Source: Melieria omissa (taxonomy: Eukaryota; Arthropoda; Insecta; Diptera; Ulidiidae). From it: a DNA stretch of 64,000 nt. Location: the NCBI GenBank assembly GCA_963971225.1, contig OZ020269.1:40755264-40819263 (forward strand), read 5' to 3'. The notes under the pieces are model-generated. The model did no database searches. It was given only the letters and a program-made list of their open reading frames with translations, and was not told the DNA's origin. The translations under genes and the position numbers were made by a program. How positions within the stretch are numbered: position 1 is the first letter of the stretch; each line of letters opens with the position of its first letter. Shown here piece after piece: positions 53,906 to 63,917 of this stretch.

Positions 53906-54415
53906 AGGGAAAAAAAATGTCAACGAAAATGTGTTTTTCTTTACAAATCGAAAATTCCCAGGTCATATTTTTACTTTTTCAGCTTATTGAGGATTTGTCA
54001 TACACGAATGGGTAGGTAAGAAACTCAAAATATGTGATCAGCAGGTCAAAAATGGCTTAGAACACAGTATTAAAAACCCATTATTCCCATATAAATGCAT
54101 GTGAATACATAGGGGTATGGCCAGACACCATCCGCTAAACCGAAGGTAACCGAAACATCCGCTAATACGAGGGTTAATGTATAAATAAATGTTTAGTGTG
54201 TCGCTTAATGTCCGACGGTCGCTGCTACCGCGTTGTGGCCGGCTGAAATCGCGCGGCCAAACCAATAAATAAAAAATAAATTAAATTAAACGCGTCTAGC
54301 GCACAAATATAAAGTGCAGTGCGAGTGCCGTTGTTCTTGCTGTCCGCCAATTCGACCTCCGTCCGCGTTGTGTTGTTGCTGTGCTTTTTTCCCGTGTTGT
54401 CTTTTTCCTCCGTCC

Positions 54416-56057
54416 CACAGTGTAACGAGTTCATATAACGATTGGACGAAATAGTTGTCCTAGAGTAATGAAATTTTGCACACATGCTTTATTTTACATG
54501 AAAAATTTTTTTGTATGGTAAACTTATAGAAAAATCAAACAAGAGACACGCCCACCTCCCATACAACCTGAAATTACAAACCTTTGTGAAAGCCGCTAAT
54601 ATTAGTGTAGGACCTTAAAATTTGGTACACATGGTGTTTTCTTTAAAAGTACAGTCCACACAAAATTTCATTCAAAACGGTCCATTGTCATGCCCACCCT
54701 TCATATAACAGTTTAAAGAAAATAGTAAAATGTATAAATATAATAACAACGTGGTGGTAAGTCGACATTTTATAAAATATTTGCAATGTGTTTGACTAAG
54801 TACCTGTGCAATGATATTGCAAATAAAATTGTTTAGTGCCCTGAATGCTTATCTTATTAAAAATACCAAAAAACTGTATCAATCGAAAAATTAAACATAC
54901 AATTTCGGATTAACAAGAGTTTAATTCAATATTGACATGTTTGAATTCATATTTTAAAATACATACAATTAAAAACATAATATATACAAGAAATTAATAC
55001 AAAATATATACAAAATATAAATTATTCACTAAAGGAATTTTCATCATCATCATCACTAAAGCTAATATCAAGGGGTACAACTAAATTTCCATCGGTATCT
55101 TCTCTCTGTTCTACATGTGACATCAACAAAATTTCTATTTCATTTCCATACTTTTTTTTTAGTTTCCCTTTTGCCTATATACTTCCAGCAACGGTTCGGA
55201 TTGCAACAATAAGGAGTTAAACAAGTCCTTGTTGCAGAGTATCCTACTTACTTTTCTTGTATGTTTTAATCTATTATTTCTTATTATTTTATGTGAACAC
55301 TCGAGTGCTTCTTCCGACAGTGTTCCAATTGGATTGAAGAATATCTTATTTATCTGCACCGTGTATTAAAAGCTTGTGCACTGTCACAGGCATGTAATAC
55401 TCCTCACTCGTTTTTTCTTAAATGCAGAGGTCAAACTGTTGCTCAAGAAATTGTTTCACGCTAGGAAGAATGCTCTCTTTTTTATTTGACTTCGCTTGCA
55501 GCCAAGCATAAAAAATTTTTCGAATTTGAGCTCGAGTAGTCACTGAAAAAGTTGTATAACTTCAGAAAAAGCAAGCCAAAGCAGCTAAAATTTTTATATA
55601 GAAATCTACATACTTGCGTGCACAAAATATGAAAAAAACAAAAAAAGTGATAAGAAGTGATTTTTTTTAATCGTTTCTGAAATCTGACTTTTACACTTTT
55701 TTCGCTGTTTTAACGGGAAAAAGCAGATGTGAAATTATTGAACGCAGGTTATAGTATTACCAGTTTAAAAAAACAGTCAAACATTGTTCTGCAAATAATT
55801 TCGGCAAGTTTATCGATTGTGGTCAAAATTATCGAATTTCAAAGTTAAAGTACAAAATACGCTTCCAATGAAATGAAATTGAAGCAAAGGGAATGCTTAC
55901 TTTGAGCACTGATAACTCCTACAGTTATGTTATATATATTTATTTACAATATTTTAGATTTGTCTAAGCCAGTATATTGTTAACAGAACCTCATACTTGG
56001 ATTTTTACATTTTCGACTTTGCAAATATCGACTTTTGTCCATACTCGTTACACTGTG
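54416..56057 (-). mobile_element. Transib element with CACAGTG ends
   Basis: Ends CACAGTGTAACGAGT / ACTCGTTACACTGTG (15 bp perfect) and 5-bp GC-rich duplication CGTCC (54411-54415 and 56058-56062). Transib elements make 5-bp GC-rich TSDs and end in CAC-type heptamers related to the V(D)J recombination signal heptamer CACAGTG, which is exactly seen here. Remains of a transposase C-terminus lie at 55159-55535. At 1.64 kb it is about half of an autonomous Transib. Confidence 0.7.
55159..55535 (-). pseudogene. Transib-like (RAG1-related) transposase C-terminal remnant
   Basis: Minus frames give WLQAKSNKKESILPSVKQFL, then EYYMPVTVHKLLIHGAD, a frame change, then FFNPIGTLSEEALECSHKII and the block TRKVSRILCNKDLFN. 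The 'PVTVHKxLIHGA...PIGxLSEEAxExxxK...RKxSR' order is what I know from the C-terminal catalytic core of Transib proteins; the glutamates in SEEALE are at the expected acidic site. No N-terminal or central domain is visible. The family call rests on this and on the termini. Confidence 0.55.
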
Positions 56058-56212
56058 CGTCCGTTTTTAGTAGCGCTACATGCGGTCCTGTTCGACACTG
56101 AGAAATTGACTGCTCTGTGGTAAAGGCATAACACTTACAGGGCAACATAAATTTTTCAGTGCATCAGATCGAATTTCCGACTGCTTTCCTTGTCCTTTAA
56201 CCCACCCAGGTC

Positions 56213-57210
56213 ATGGTGCTGGACAAATTTCGTATAGCCTTCTGCAACGTGCGCGGGCTCAGGGCGAACTTTTTCGCAATATACGCGATTGTAAATCTCC
56301 ACAAACACCATGTAATGGCACTAGGTGAGACCCAGGTGTGTGAGGATGCAGATCCACTGGATTTCCACATCCCAGGGTACCACCTACTGCCATTATTCTC
56401 TCCCCACAGGGGTCTTGCCCTCTATGTGTGCAGTAATGTTGCGTACCAGTGCCAGCAACAACTATACACGACGGATGCCGAATTTAGCTCCATGTGGGTT
56501 AAATTCAATATCCAGTCGCACATTCTGCACTTCTGCTTTCTGTACAGAAGCCCGAATTCAGGGAGAGATTTTACTTATAACAAGTTTGATCTTCTCTCTG
56601 ATTCTATTTCCCATATTCTGGAATTGTATCCGAATAGTGAAATTGTAGTTGCTGGTGATTTCAATATTCATCATTCCAATTGGCTACGCCATTCCAGCCA
56701 CACAACTCCTGAAGGCTTGTATGTCGAGCTCTTTGCCGAGTCTAATAACTTGACTCAAATAGTGCATGAACCAACGCATATCCCCTGCGTTGAGGGGCAA
56801 GCTCTCAATACTCTAGACCTTTTTCTCACTTCACATCATGAAAAATATGATGTTGAAATGCGCGCACCTCTTGGAAACTCGGACCATTGCACCATTGTGG
56901 CGTCTTTTTCATACTCTTCTATCCGCAATGCTTCGCCTTTAGCCCCGAAGCGCTTAATGTGGAAGTATGATAAAGCTAACTGGAGTGGACTTAACGATTT
57001 TTTCACCCACTTCAATTGGAAATTGTGTTTTTTGATAGAAACATAAATGCCGCAGCCAAAATGGTTGAAGAAATTATATTATTAGGAATGCGGTCCTTCA
57101 TCCCTAATAAGCTGGTTTGCATTAAACCCAAGGACAATATCTGGTTTAATGAGACATGCAGAATTGCTGTCAGGTCCAAAGAGGAAGCTTTCAGAACATT
57201 AATTTTTAAT
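56213..57210 (+). pseudogene. LINE endonuclease, ORF2 N-terminal part
   Basis: A 277-residue frame starting MVLDKFRIAFCNVRGLRANF. Endonuclease motifs: LGETQV, FLYRSPN, VAGDFNIHHSNW and APLGNSDHCTIVA with the catalytic D-N and S-D-H. A frameshift near 57030 moves the text to the next frame (FIPNKLVCIKPKDN and WFNETCRIAVRSKEE), typical of the linker before RT. The ORF is cut at about 57210, where a SINE and unrelated sequence follow, so RT is absent. Confidence 0.8.
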
Positions 57211-57222
57211 AAATTATATTTA

Positions 57223-57561
57223 ATTTATAATAATAATAATTGATTGGCACGACAGCCCGCTTACGCGAGACTAAGGCCTAGCTTCCCGCAGCCACCCGTG
57301 TTGTGCGTGTGAATTTTGTACGCGGGTGGAAGGGACCTACAGTTTTATGCCGGTTCCGAACGGCAGGTTGGGAGCTTTTTCATAGGCAAGTTTTACTCTC
57401 AGAGGTTTGCCATTTCCAGCTGAGAGGACAGCCACCGAAAGAGAAAACGAGTTTCCCGTTATTTTTTTTTAGGTGTTACTACATGCAGTATTCGATCTTG
57501 CGTCGCTCTGCATGCGACTCGTTGGACCGCGCACTAACCAACTGAGCCACGGCGGCTGCCC
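57223..57561 (-). mobile_element. tRNA-derived SINE
   Basis: On the minus strand the head reads GGGCAGCCGCCGTGGCTCAG then TTGGTTAG, a tRNA-type A box (57539-57550), followed 40-50 bases later by GATCGAATAC, a B-box-like word (57487-57498). The body ends in an ATT-repeat tail. A perfect 12-bp duplication AAATTATATTTA flanks it (57211-57222 and 57562-57573). Internal RNA polymerase III promoter elements are therefore likely. Confidence 0.85.
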
Positions 57562-57751
57562 AAATTATATTTACATATTTTTATTCACTTTTTGGCGATA
57601 ATTTTTTTAAATAATGTGTAGACCATTTACTTAGTAGAAAATCCTTAAAAATTATACCCTAGGATAAGTAACAAAATTTGTATAAGATTAAATTTTTTAT
57701 ATCTTAAACTTATAAAGTTAGAAGGACGAAATTCAAGGATGTAGTAGTGTA

Positions 57752-58160
57752 CTACATGGGCTGAAAAGTCTTTGGCCTGACATAGAGATGGCGCCAAAAA
57801 TGGAAACAAAAAATGGACAATGGAAAAAAGTGAATTTCGTGTTTTGATAAAACATTGCTATTTGATGGGCAAAAATACAGTGGAAACAAAAGCATGGCTT
57901 GATAAATGTTATAATACATCTGTATTTTTGCCCATCAAATACCAATGTTTTATCAAAACACGAAATTCACTTTTTTCCATTGTTTACAAAAATTCAGAGG
58001 TAGCGTCACTTCGAAAGCAATAACTTGAAAACGAGTCAACCAAATGTCATGAAACTTTGACAGAATCTAAGTTAAAGATGGTTTTCCATGTACAACACAA
58101 TAATTCTTCTTCTTTTGGCGCCATCTCTAGGTCAGGCCAGAGACTTTTCAGCCCATGTAG
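57752..58160. mobile_element. mariner-derived foldback MITE, 409 bp
   Basis: Ends CTACATGGGCTGAAAAGTC and its inverse, TA at 57750-57751 and 58161-58162. The left arm encodes the first ~30 residues of a mariner transposase (MEKSEFRVLIKHCYLMGKNT); the right arm repeats that text inverted from about 57930. So it is an inverted duplication of the 5' end of a mariner, not a simple internal deletion. Confidence 0.82.
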
Positions 58161-58162
58161 TA

Positions 58163-58568
58163 CATATTAGCACAGAATATACAGTATACAGAAGGCGCAT
58201 CTGAAATAATTTTGCGATTTCATTTCGGACGTGGGCGGGAAGCAACATATTTAGGTGAGGAAAATGTAAAGGGAACCGAGAGATTAAGCGCGAATTGATT
58301 GTATGTACACGCATTTGTGCTTTATTCTCATTTCGACAACAACACGCAATGTTATTGCTTTCCGTAGCAAGCCAGCTTGGGTTTACTCGTGCACATTGAA
58401 ATGGTGGTTGATTTCGCAAAGCGATCGCCAAGGCAAATTCAATAGGTAGTTGCAGCACCAGAACTGGTTAAACTTTTTTCTTTGATAATTGGCACAACAT
58501 TGTAGCAATAGTTTTCCACTTATTATCACTTTCTTAATGCGCCTTGGTTGTTCCAATATTTTTACACA
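58163..58568. repeat. Non-coding, diverged copy of 60950-61150
   Basis: Words such as 'gaatata.ag.ata', 'gcgcatct', 'gggcgggaag' and 'agcaagc' appear in the same order as at 60990-61080. No gene seen. Confidence 0.4.
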
Positions 58569-59062
58569 TACAGTTGCGGTCAAAATAATAGTAGTACGCG
58601 TACAACGAAAAGAAAATTAAGAAAAAATAATCTGCTTTTCTTTACAAATATTTATTTTGTATTTTTTTTAACAAGTTATATGTGTTAACAATGCAATCAT
58701 AAAAGAAAACTTAAGAATTAAACTCAGTTTGGTTTGATTTAAATTAAATGCGTCAAAAGCTCCAAAATATGGACGGTCAAAAAAATAGTAGTTCGCTTTA
58801 CTTTCATAAAAATGAAGCAAAAATTATGTTTCATTTTAAAAGATTTAGTGGTTAAATAGTAATAACGTAATTTTTCTTCAAATTAATATTTAGTTGCGTG
58901 ACTGTTGTTTGACTATTACTGCAGCACAGAGCCGATGCATTGAAATAACCAAATTTTCATATCTTTCTCTAGGGGCGTGGTCTACTGCTTCTCAAAGTTG
59001 ATTATTATTTAAAAGATTATTGTGAGCATCTGCTCTCTTCACGTCACACCACAAATTTTTAA

Positions 59063-59277
59063 TTATATTGAAGTCTGGTGATTGTGCGAGCCATTCCATA
59101 ACCCTAATCCTGCTTTTGCGAAGCTCCTTTCATGCGACCTTGCTTGTATGCTTTCGGTTATAATCCTGTTGGAAGATCCAAAGCATTGGCGCTTTTTCAC
59201 GGACATACGGTAGCAGGATTTCCCGCAAGATTCGTACACATACACATCGATCCATCGTTTTCTTGATCAAATAAATA
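59063..59277 (-). pseudogene. Tc1 transposase fragment, left arm
   Basis: Minus-strand text AIYLIKKTMDRCVCVRILRE and MLWIFQQDYNRKHTSKVA, equivalent to the right-arm fragment at 59975-60286. It shows the second catalytic region of a Tc1 transposase. Broken by frame changes. Confidence 0.7.
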
Positions 59278-59290
59278 GCGCCACCCCCAT

Positions 59291-59774
59291 GTAATGTAAT
59301 GATAATGGGTAGGGACAATGCCCTTGCGCACTGCAACCTAGTAGGTTTATTGTGCCCCTTGAATCATCTGGTGTTTTATGTGCTCAGGTATTGAATCAGA
59401 CCTTTCTGCGATATTTGCATCAGGTCCTCATCACCGAGAATATGTTTCCCTAGAAACTTTGCACGTCTGTGTGCCAGAGCTGGACAGTTTATGATAACGT
59501 GTTCCATTGTTTCATCGACCTCATTGCAGTATCTGCATGTTTTGTCGACGACCAAGCCAAGTTTGTGGAGGTGGTAGTTACAAGAATAGTGGCCGGTTAG
59601 AGCGCCACATAGGATTTTGAGTTGTCTCCTGCTAAGAAGTATAGCAGATTTAGCTCGTTTTGTGTTAAAGTTTAGGAATCTTTTCGAGTGCCGTAGTCCC
59701 TCAATATTATTCCAGTATTTTTGTTTTTGTTTCTGGATCCATTTGTGGATGTCCTGTTTTAGGTCGGTTTTACC
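59291..59774 (-). mobile_element. RNase H-type LINE tail inserted in the Tc1 foldback
   Basis: Same family as 25218-25740. A 13-bp duplication GCGCCACCCCCAT (59278-59290 and 59775-59787) flanks it. It encodes the LINE C-terminus with an intact zinc motif (CRYCNEVDETMEHVIINC) and ends QKGLIQYLST, stop near 59376. Confidence 0.82.
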
Positions 59775-59998
59775 GCGCCACCCCCATACAACGTAAGACA
59801 TGCTCAATAAATAAATGCATGTCTTACGTTTTATGGAGGTGGCGCTATTTATTTGACATACGGTAGCACGATTTCCTGCAAGATTCGTACACATACACAT
59901 CGATCCATCGTTTTCTTGATCAAATAAATAGCGCCACCTCCATAAAACGTAAGACATGCTGAATAAATAAATGCATGTCCTACGTTTTATGGAGTGGC
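59775..59998. repeat. Clustered short palindromes
   Basis: Two copies of a ~70-bp hairpin (GCGCCACCTCCATAAAACGT... and inverse, loop AATAAATAAATGCAT) at about 59773-59845 and 59928-59998, separated by an inverted Tc1 piece. Confidence 0.75.
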
Positions 59999-60286
59999 GC
60001 TATTTATTTGATCAAGAAAACGATGGATCGATGTGTATGTGTACGAATTTTGCAGGAAATCGTGCTACCGTATGTCAGTGAAAAAACGCCAATGCTTTGG
60101 GTCTTCCAACAGGATTATAACCTAAAGCATACAAGAAAGGTCGCACGAAAGGAGCTTCGCAAAAGCAGGATTAGGGTTATGGAATGGCTCGCACAATCAC
60201 CAGACTTCAATATAATTAAAAATTTGTGGTGTGACGTGAAGAGAGCAGATGCTCACAATAATCTTTTAAATAATAATCAACTTTGA
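59975..60286 (+). pseudogene. Tc1 transposase fragment, right arm
   Basis: A 103-residue frame: AIYLIKKTMDRCVCVRILQE, MLWVFQQDYNLKHTRKVAR (second catalytic aspartate region) and MEWLAQSPDFNIIKNLW, where the usual PDLNPIENLW has lost the catalytic glutamate (IIKN for PIEN). So even the best-preserved piece is inactive. Confidence 0.78.
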
Positions 60287-60913
60287 GAAGCAGTAGACCA
60301 CGCCCCTAGAGAAAGATATGAAAATTTGGTTATTTCAATGCATCGGCTCTGTGCTGCAGTAATAGTCAAACAACAGTCACGCAACTAAATATTAATTTGA
60401 AGAAAAATTACGTTATTACTATTTAACCACTAAATCTTTTAAAATGAAACATAATTTTTGCTTCATTTTTATGAAAGTAAAGCGAACTACTATTTTTTTG
60501 ACCGTCCATATTTTGGAGCTTTTGACGCATTTAATTTAAATCAAACCAAACTGAGTTTAATTCTTAAGTTTTCTTTTATGATTGCATTGTTAACACATAT
60601 AACTTGTTAAAAAAAATACAAAATAAATATTTGTAAAAAAAAGCAGATTATTTTTTCTTAATTTTCTTTTCGTTGTATGCGTACTACTATTATTTTGACC
60701 GCAGCTGTACATATATTTATTTTTATTGTAGCCATTTTTACTTTATACAACTTCCTTTTTACAAGCAGACCAAAAGAACTAATAAAATCCATTGAATTTT
60801 TGTTTTTTCCGTAGTGCTACCACCTTATTTATGCGCCTTGGCGATCGCTCAATCAATGTTTGTAAAAAAGCAAGCGGAAAGCAAGCACGAGCCACCACAA
60901 ACATGCAAGCGGC

Positions 60914-61010
60914 CAGTGCTGCCGTTTTCAATTTTTTTCAGTAGTACAATTCAGGTTTTTGGGTAGTATTTATGGACTTTGAGTAGTACCAAAGAATATA
61001 GAATATAAAG
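60914..61010 (+). repeat. Terminus of the 11712-20646 hAT family
   Basis: CAGTGCTGCCGTTTTCAATT and the next ~70 bases match the inverse of 20565-20646, with TTCAGTAGTACAA and GACTTTGAGTAGTACC words. The other end of this copy was not found in the window. Confidence 0.7.
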
Positions 61011-61149
61011 AATACGCATCTTCAAAAATTTGTCAAGCGTGTTCCTGGATGCGGGCGGGAAGAGATGAGCGGAGGCATACGTTGCGGGAAATTTGCTCGC
61101 GCTTAACATTTTGCGATCTTGTTCGTCGAAGCGCAAGCGAAGAGTAAAC

Positions 61150-61580
61150 AACGAACCACAGCATCGTCATCGACGTTTCAACGAAGATGATTCGGAATTC
61201 GCTAATGTTTTTGGTGTTGTCGTTTATTGTGTGTATGCTTTTTTGTGTTGTGGTTTTGCTGAAAAAATTGCTGCAATGTCACCATCAATCGAATCTTTGT
61301 GGTGTATGGCTTTTTGCTGGCCAATGCTTTGATTAATTTAAAAATTTGGTGGTTGATCCCAATTTAAAATGTTTGCAAATATTCTTACGTGGCGAGCTCG
61401 AAGTAAAATTATTTGTTTATATTTTCATATGCTTGATTACAATTTTGAGAATATGGGAAAACTACAAAAAAAAATGAACTGATAGGCATATTGACTTCAA
61501 AATTCGTGAAACACTTGAAATTAAAAATAATTAGATGCGTGTTTTAATTTTGAAAATTGTATTACGGCATGCCTACGTTT
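61150..61580 (-). repeat. Inverted copy of the 24002-25217 repeat
   Basis: Matches the outer parts of that repeat in inverse orientation. Across 61330-61365 it runs through the insertion point of the TTAA foldback without interruption, so it is the empty site. Confidence 0.65.
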
Positions 61581-62323
61581 AAAAATAGTTTAAATGTTCT
61601 ACACCTGAATGATTCCATGGCAATTGATGTGACCATAAATTTACAATATTAGATTTTCTTATTTTAGTTCTTTTAAACAAGCATTATATGTGGGCCGTAA
61701 GAAAAGTTCCAAAGAACGAGACGGAAAATTATTACGGGTAATAAAGACGTTTTCTTTTCTTTCCAATTCCATTTTTATTGATTACTTATTATTTATTTTT
61801 TAATTGCCTGTAGCGATCATTTAGGTCGCCATGCCAGCCATATTTTCTTCTCTTTTCTATGATTTTGCGCACACTACAGTCGGCAGTGAGTTCAGGAGCA
61901 ATATGCGACGCTGTGCAGGCTTATAGAAGAAGAACAAAAGCCAGCCAGAAAATATAAATCGTTTTACAATTTCAGCTTTTCGCCAGCGCAACAACAAGAA
62001 CAACAGCACATCGTCTTCCTCCTCTTCGGACAATTGAGCGAGAATGAACGAGTGAGCACAGACGCGGCATTCGTGTTTCTATGATTTGCGCTCAGAGCAT
62101 CATCTGTCTACCCCCCCCGAATATAGAAGACGGGTGGCGATATCAGCACCCGCATTCAAATTTTTGCTTGTATGAGATGCACACTCTTTATGTTTCATAC
62201 TTTTTGCTTTCACGCACTGAGCTGCGTTGATCGTGGACGCAAGAAAACAGCAGCAATCGCATTTTATGTACGTGTGTTTGTAGGTAGACTGTTCAGGGAA
62301 TTTGCTTTTCTTCGGTGTCAGTA
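61581..62323. other. No gene or repeat recognised
   Basis: Mixed-composition sequence with short frames only. Moderately GC-rich at 61900-62160. It precedes the CCCTGCAG element. Confidence 0.45.
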
Positions 62324-62388
62324 CCCTGCAGGAAATGTAACTAATTTTAAACTTATTTATAACTAGTCCTTTTCTGTACAGGACTGAT

Positions 62389-63417
62389 AGTACAGTAAAT
62401 AGAGACAAATAAATCACATTTACTAAAAAAAAATACTTAATGGCTGAAATTTTGAGGGTGTGTTCGGGGGCATGTCCTGAGTCTAAAACTGAGTTTTCGT
62501 ATTCGAGGGGGTGGGGAAGATACTACCCCCTGCTTATTTAGGGGTGAGCTCGTTTTAATTCCTTATCTCCGGTGCTATTGCTCGTACCGACAAGTACGAG
62601 GGATCAAATTTGTGGGGAATAAAATTATCTATCTAATGATAATAAAATCGAGGTCATAGGTCGATAAGGTGAATCACAATGGCCGGTCAAAGGTCAAAAG
62701 TGAGGGAAGTTTTTCGTTTTTCGTGAATACCGTTAAACCGAGAGTTTTTTCGCATACTGCTTCCATACCATTTTAAAGTACTTGAAATTACCTACAAAAT
62801 GAGTGCTCGAACACTCATCTACTATAAATAGTTTGCCGTCAATCCAACGACCAAGTTGATCGCGCGTGCCGATGTTGAGCCGCGCACGGCGCGAGAAGTA
62901 CTCATTGCGCATACATTGCACTCTCTACGTGCTCGCACGTACAGCGCGCGCGGTCAACTTGGTCGTTGGATTGACGGCAAACTATTTATAGTAGATGAGT
63001 GTTCGAGCACTCATTTTGTAGGTAATTTCAAGTACTTTAAAATGGTATCGAAGCAGTATGCGAAAAAACTCTCGGTTTAACGGTATTCACGAAAAACGAA
63101 AAACTTCCCTCACTTTTGACCTTTGACCGGCCATTGTGATTCACCTTATCGACCTATGACCTCGATTTTATTATCATTAGATAAATAATTTTATTCCCCA
63201 CAAATTTGATCCCTCGGACTTGTCGGTACGAGCAATAGCACCGGAGATAAGGAATTAAAACGAGCTCACCCCTAAATAAGCAGGGGGTAGTATCTTCCCC
63301 CACCCCCTCGAATACGAAAACTCAGTTTTAGACTCAGGACATGCCCCCGAACACACCCTCAAAATTTCAGCCATTAAGTACTTTTTTTTTAGTAAAATAT
63401 ACCTATTTACTGTACTA
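62389..63417. repeat. 1-kb near-perfect palindrome
   Basis: Outer ends TAGTACAGTAAATAG and inverse; an inner, tighter palindrome 62441-63373 (TGGCTGAAATTTTGAGGGTG and inverse) has TTAA on both sides (62437-62440 and 63374-63377). Arms of about 420 bp differ at only a few bases, and the ~90-bp centre is rich in CG and GCGC words. Mirror frames in the two arms encode the same peptide and are a by-product of the inversion. Confidence 0.85.
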
Positions 63418-63917
63418 TGATTACAAATTAGTTATTTTGCTTGAAAATAAGTGATTATTTTAACGTGGCGATGTCCTAGCAGCACATCAATTGTCTACCT
63501 CTGCATGACTTCCCAACTAGTTTATAACTAGTTGTTTCCAAACTAATTAATAATTAGTCCGTAATGGACTGATTTAAAACTAGTTGTTTTGTGACTAGTT
63601 AAAAATTAGTTAGTTTGTAACTGATTTTAAACTAGTCAAATAGTAACAAATTAAAAATTACTTGCATATAACCCCATTAAATGAATTTTCAAATATACTG
63701 AATTCAATTCATACGATTGTGTTATTAAATGTTTTCAAAAACAAAGTACACTCCTTTTAAATAATATTTACAACTACTTAATTACAAACAAAACAGCAAA
63801 AATGTAAAACATTTCATAAAAATAACAGTTCAAATCATTTTACAAGAAAAATTAATTTAAAGAAAGAAAAGTAAAAGAAAACAATACTTCAGCCAGTTCA
63901 CTTAAGGCACTAAGATA

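Larger units (their letters stand above)
46906..54173 (+). mobile_element. piggyBac-like element 1, hosting a three-level nest
   Basis: TTAA at 46902-46905 and 54174-54177. Ends CCCTCGCTTTAGCGGA and, inverted, CCCTCGTATTAGCGGA. Subterminal palindrome TCTGGCCAGA copies lie near both ends (46928, 47115, and a variant near 54122). The transposase is at 52035-53905. Without the 47245-51803 insertion the element would be about 2.7 kb, the usual piggyBac length. It starts five bases after the errantivirus TSD. Confidence 0.88.
54178..57210 (+). mobile_element. LINE 5' portion, split by Transib
   Basis: A GC-richer leader with CGTCC...CCGTTGTTCTTGCTG-type text at 54190-54415, then, after the Transib (54416-56057), continuation 56063-56212 and an endonuclease ORF. 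The start of the LINE is not defined; its 3' side is lost at about 57210, next to the SINE. That the leader and ORF belong to one LINE is inferred from the clean Transib TSD. Confidence 0.5.
58571..60707. mobile_element. Tc1-derived multi-hairpin foldback
   Basis: Ends CAGTTGCGGTCAAAATAATA and its near-inverse, TA at 58569-58570 and 60708-60709. The left arm to about 59290 and the right arm from about 59990 are inverted copies of one Tc1 3' half. Between them short inverted segments repeat again (59775-59998), and a LINE tail is inserted (59291-59774). Confidence 0.8.

Noticed and set aside
54410..56063. Interpreting 54416-56057 as a hAT element
   Set aside because: An 8-bp TSD test fails (CCGTCCCA versus TGCGTCCG), whereas a 5-bp duplication CGTCC with CACAGTG ends fits perfectly.
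62733..63080. Two frames encoding the same peptide (GRWIDGKLFIVDECSS) in opposite orientation
   Set aside because: They are the two arms of the palindrome; symmetry explains the duplicate peptide and no family is recognised.
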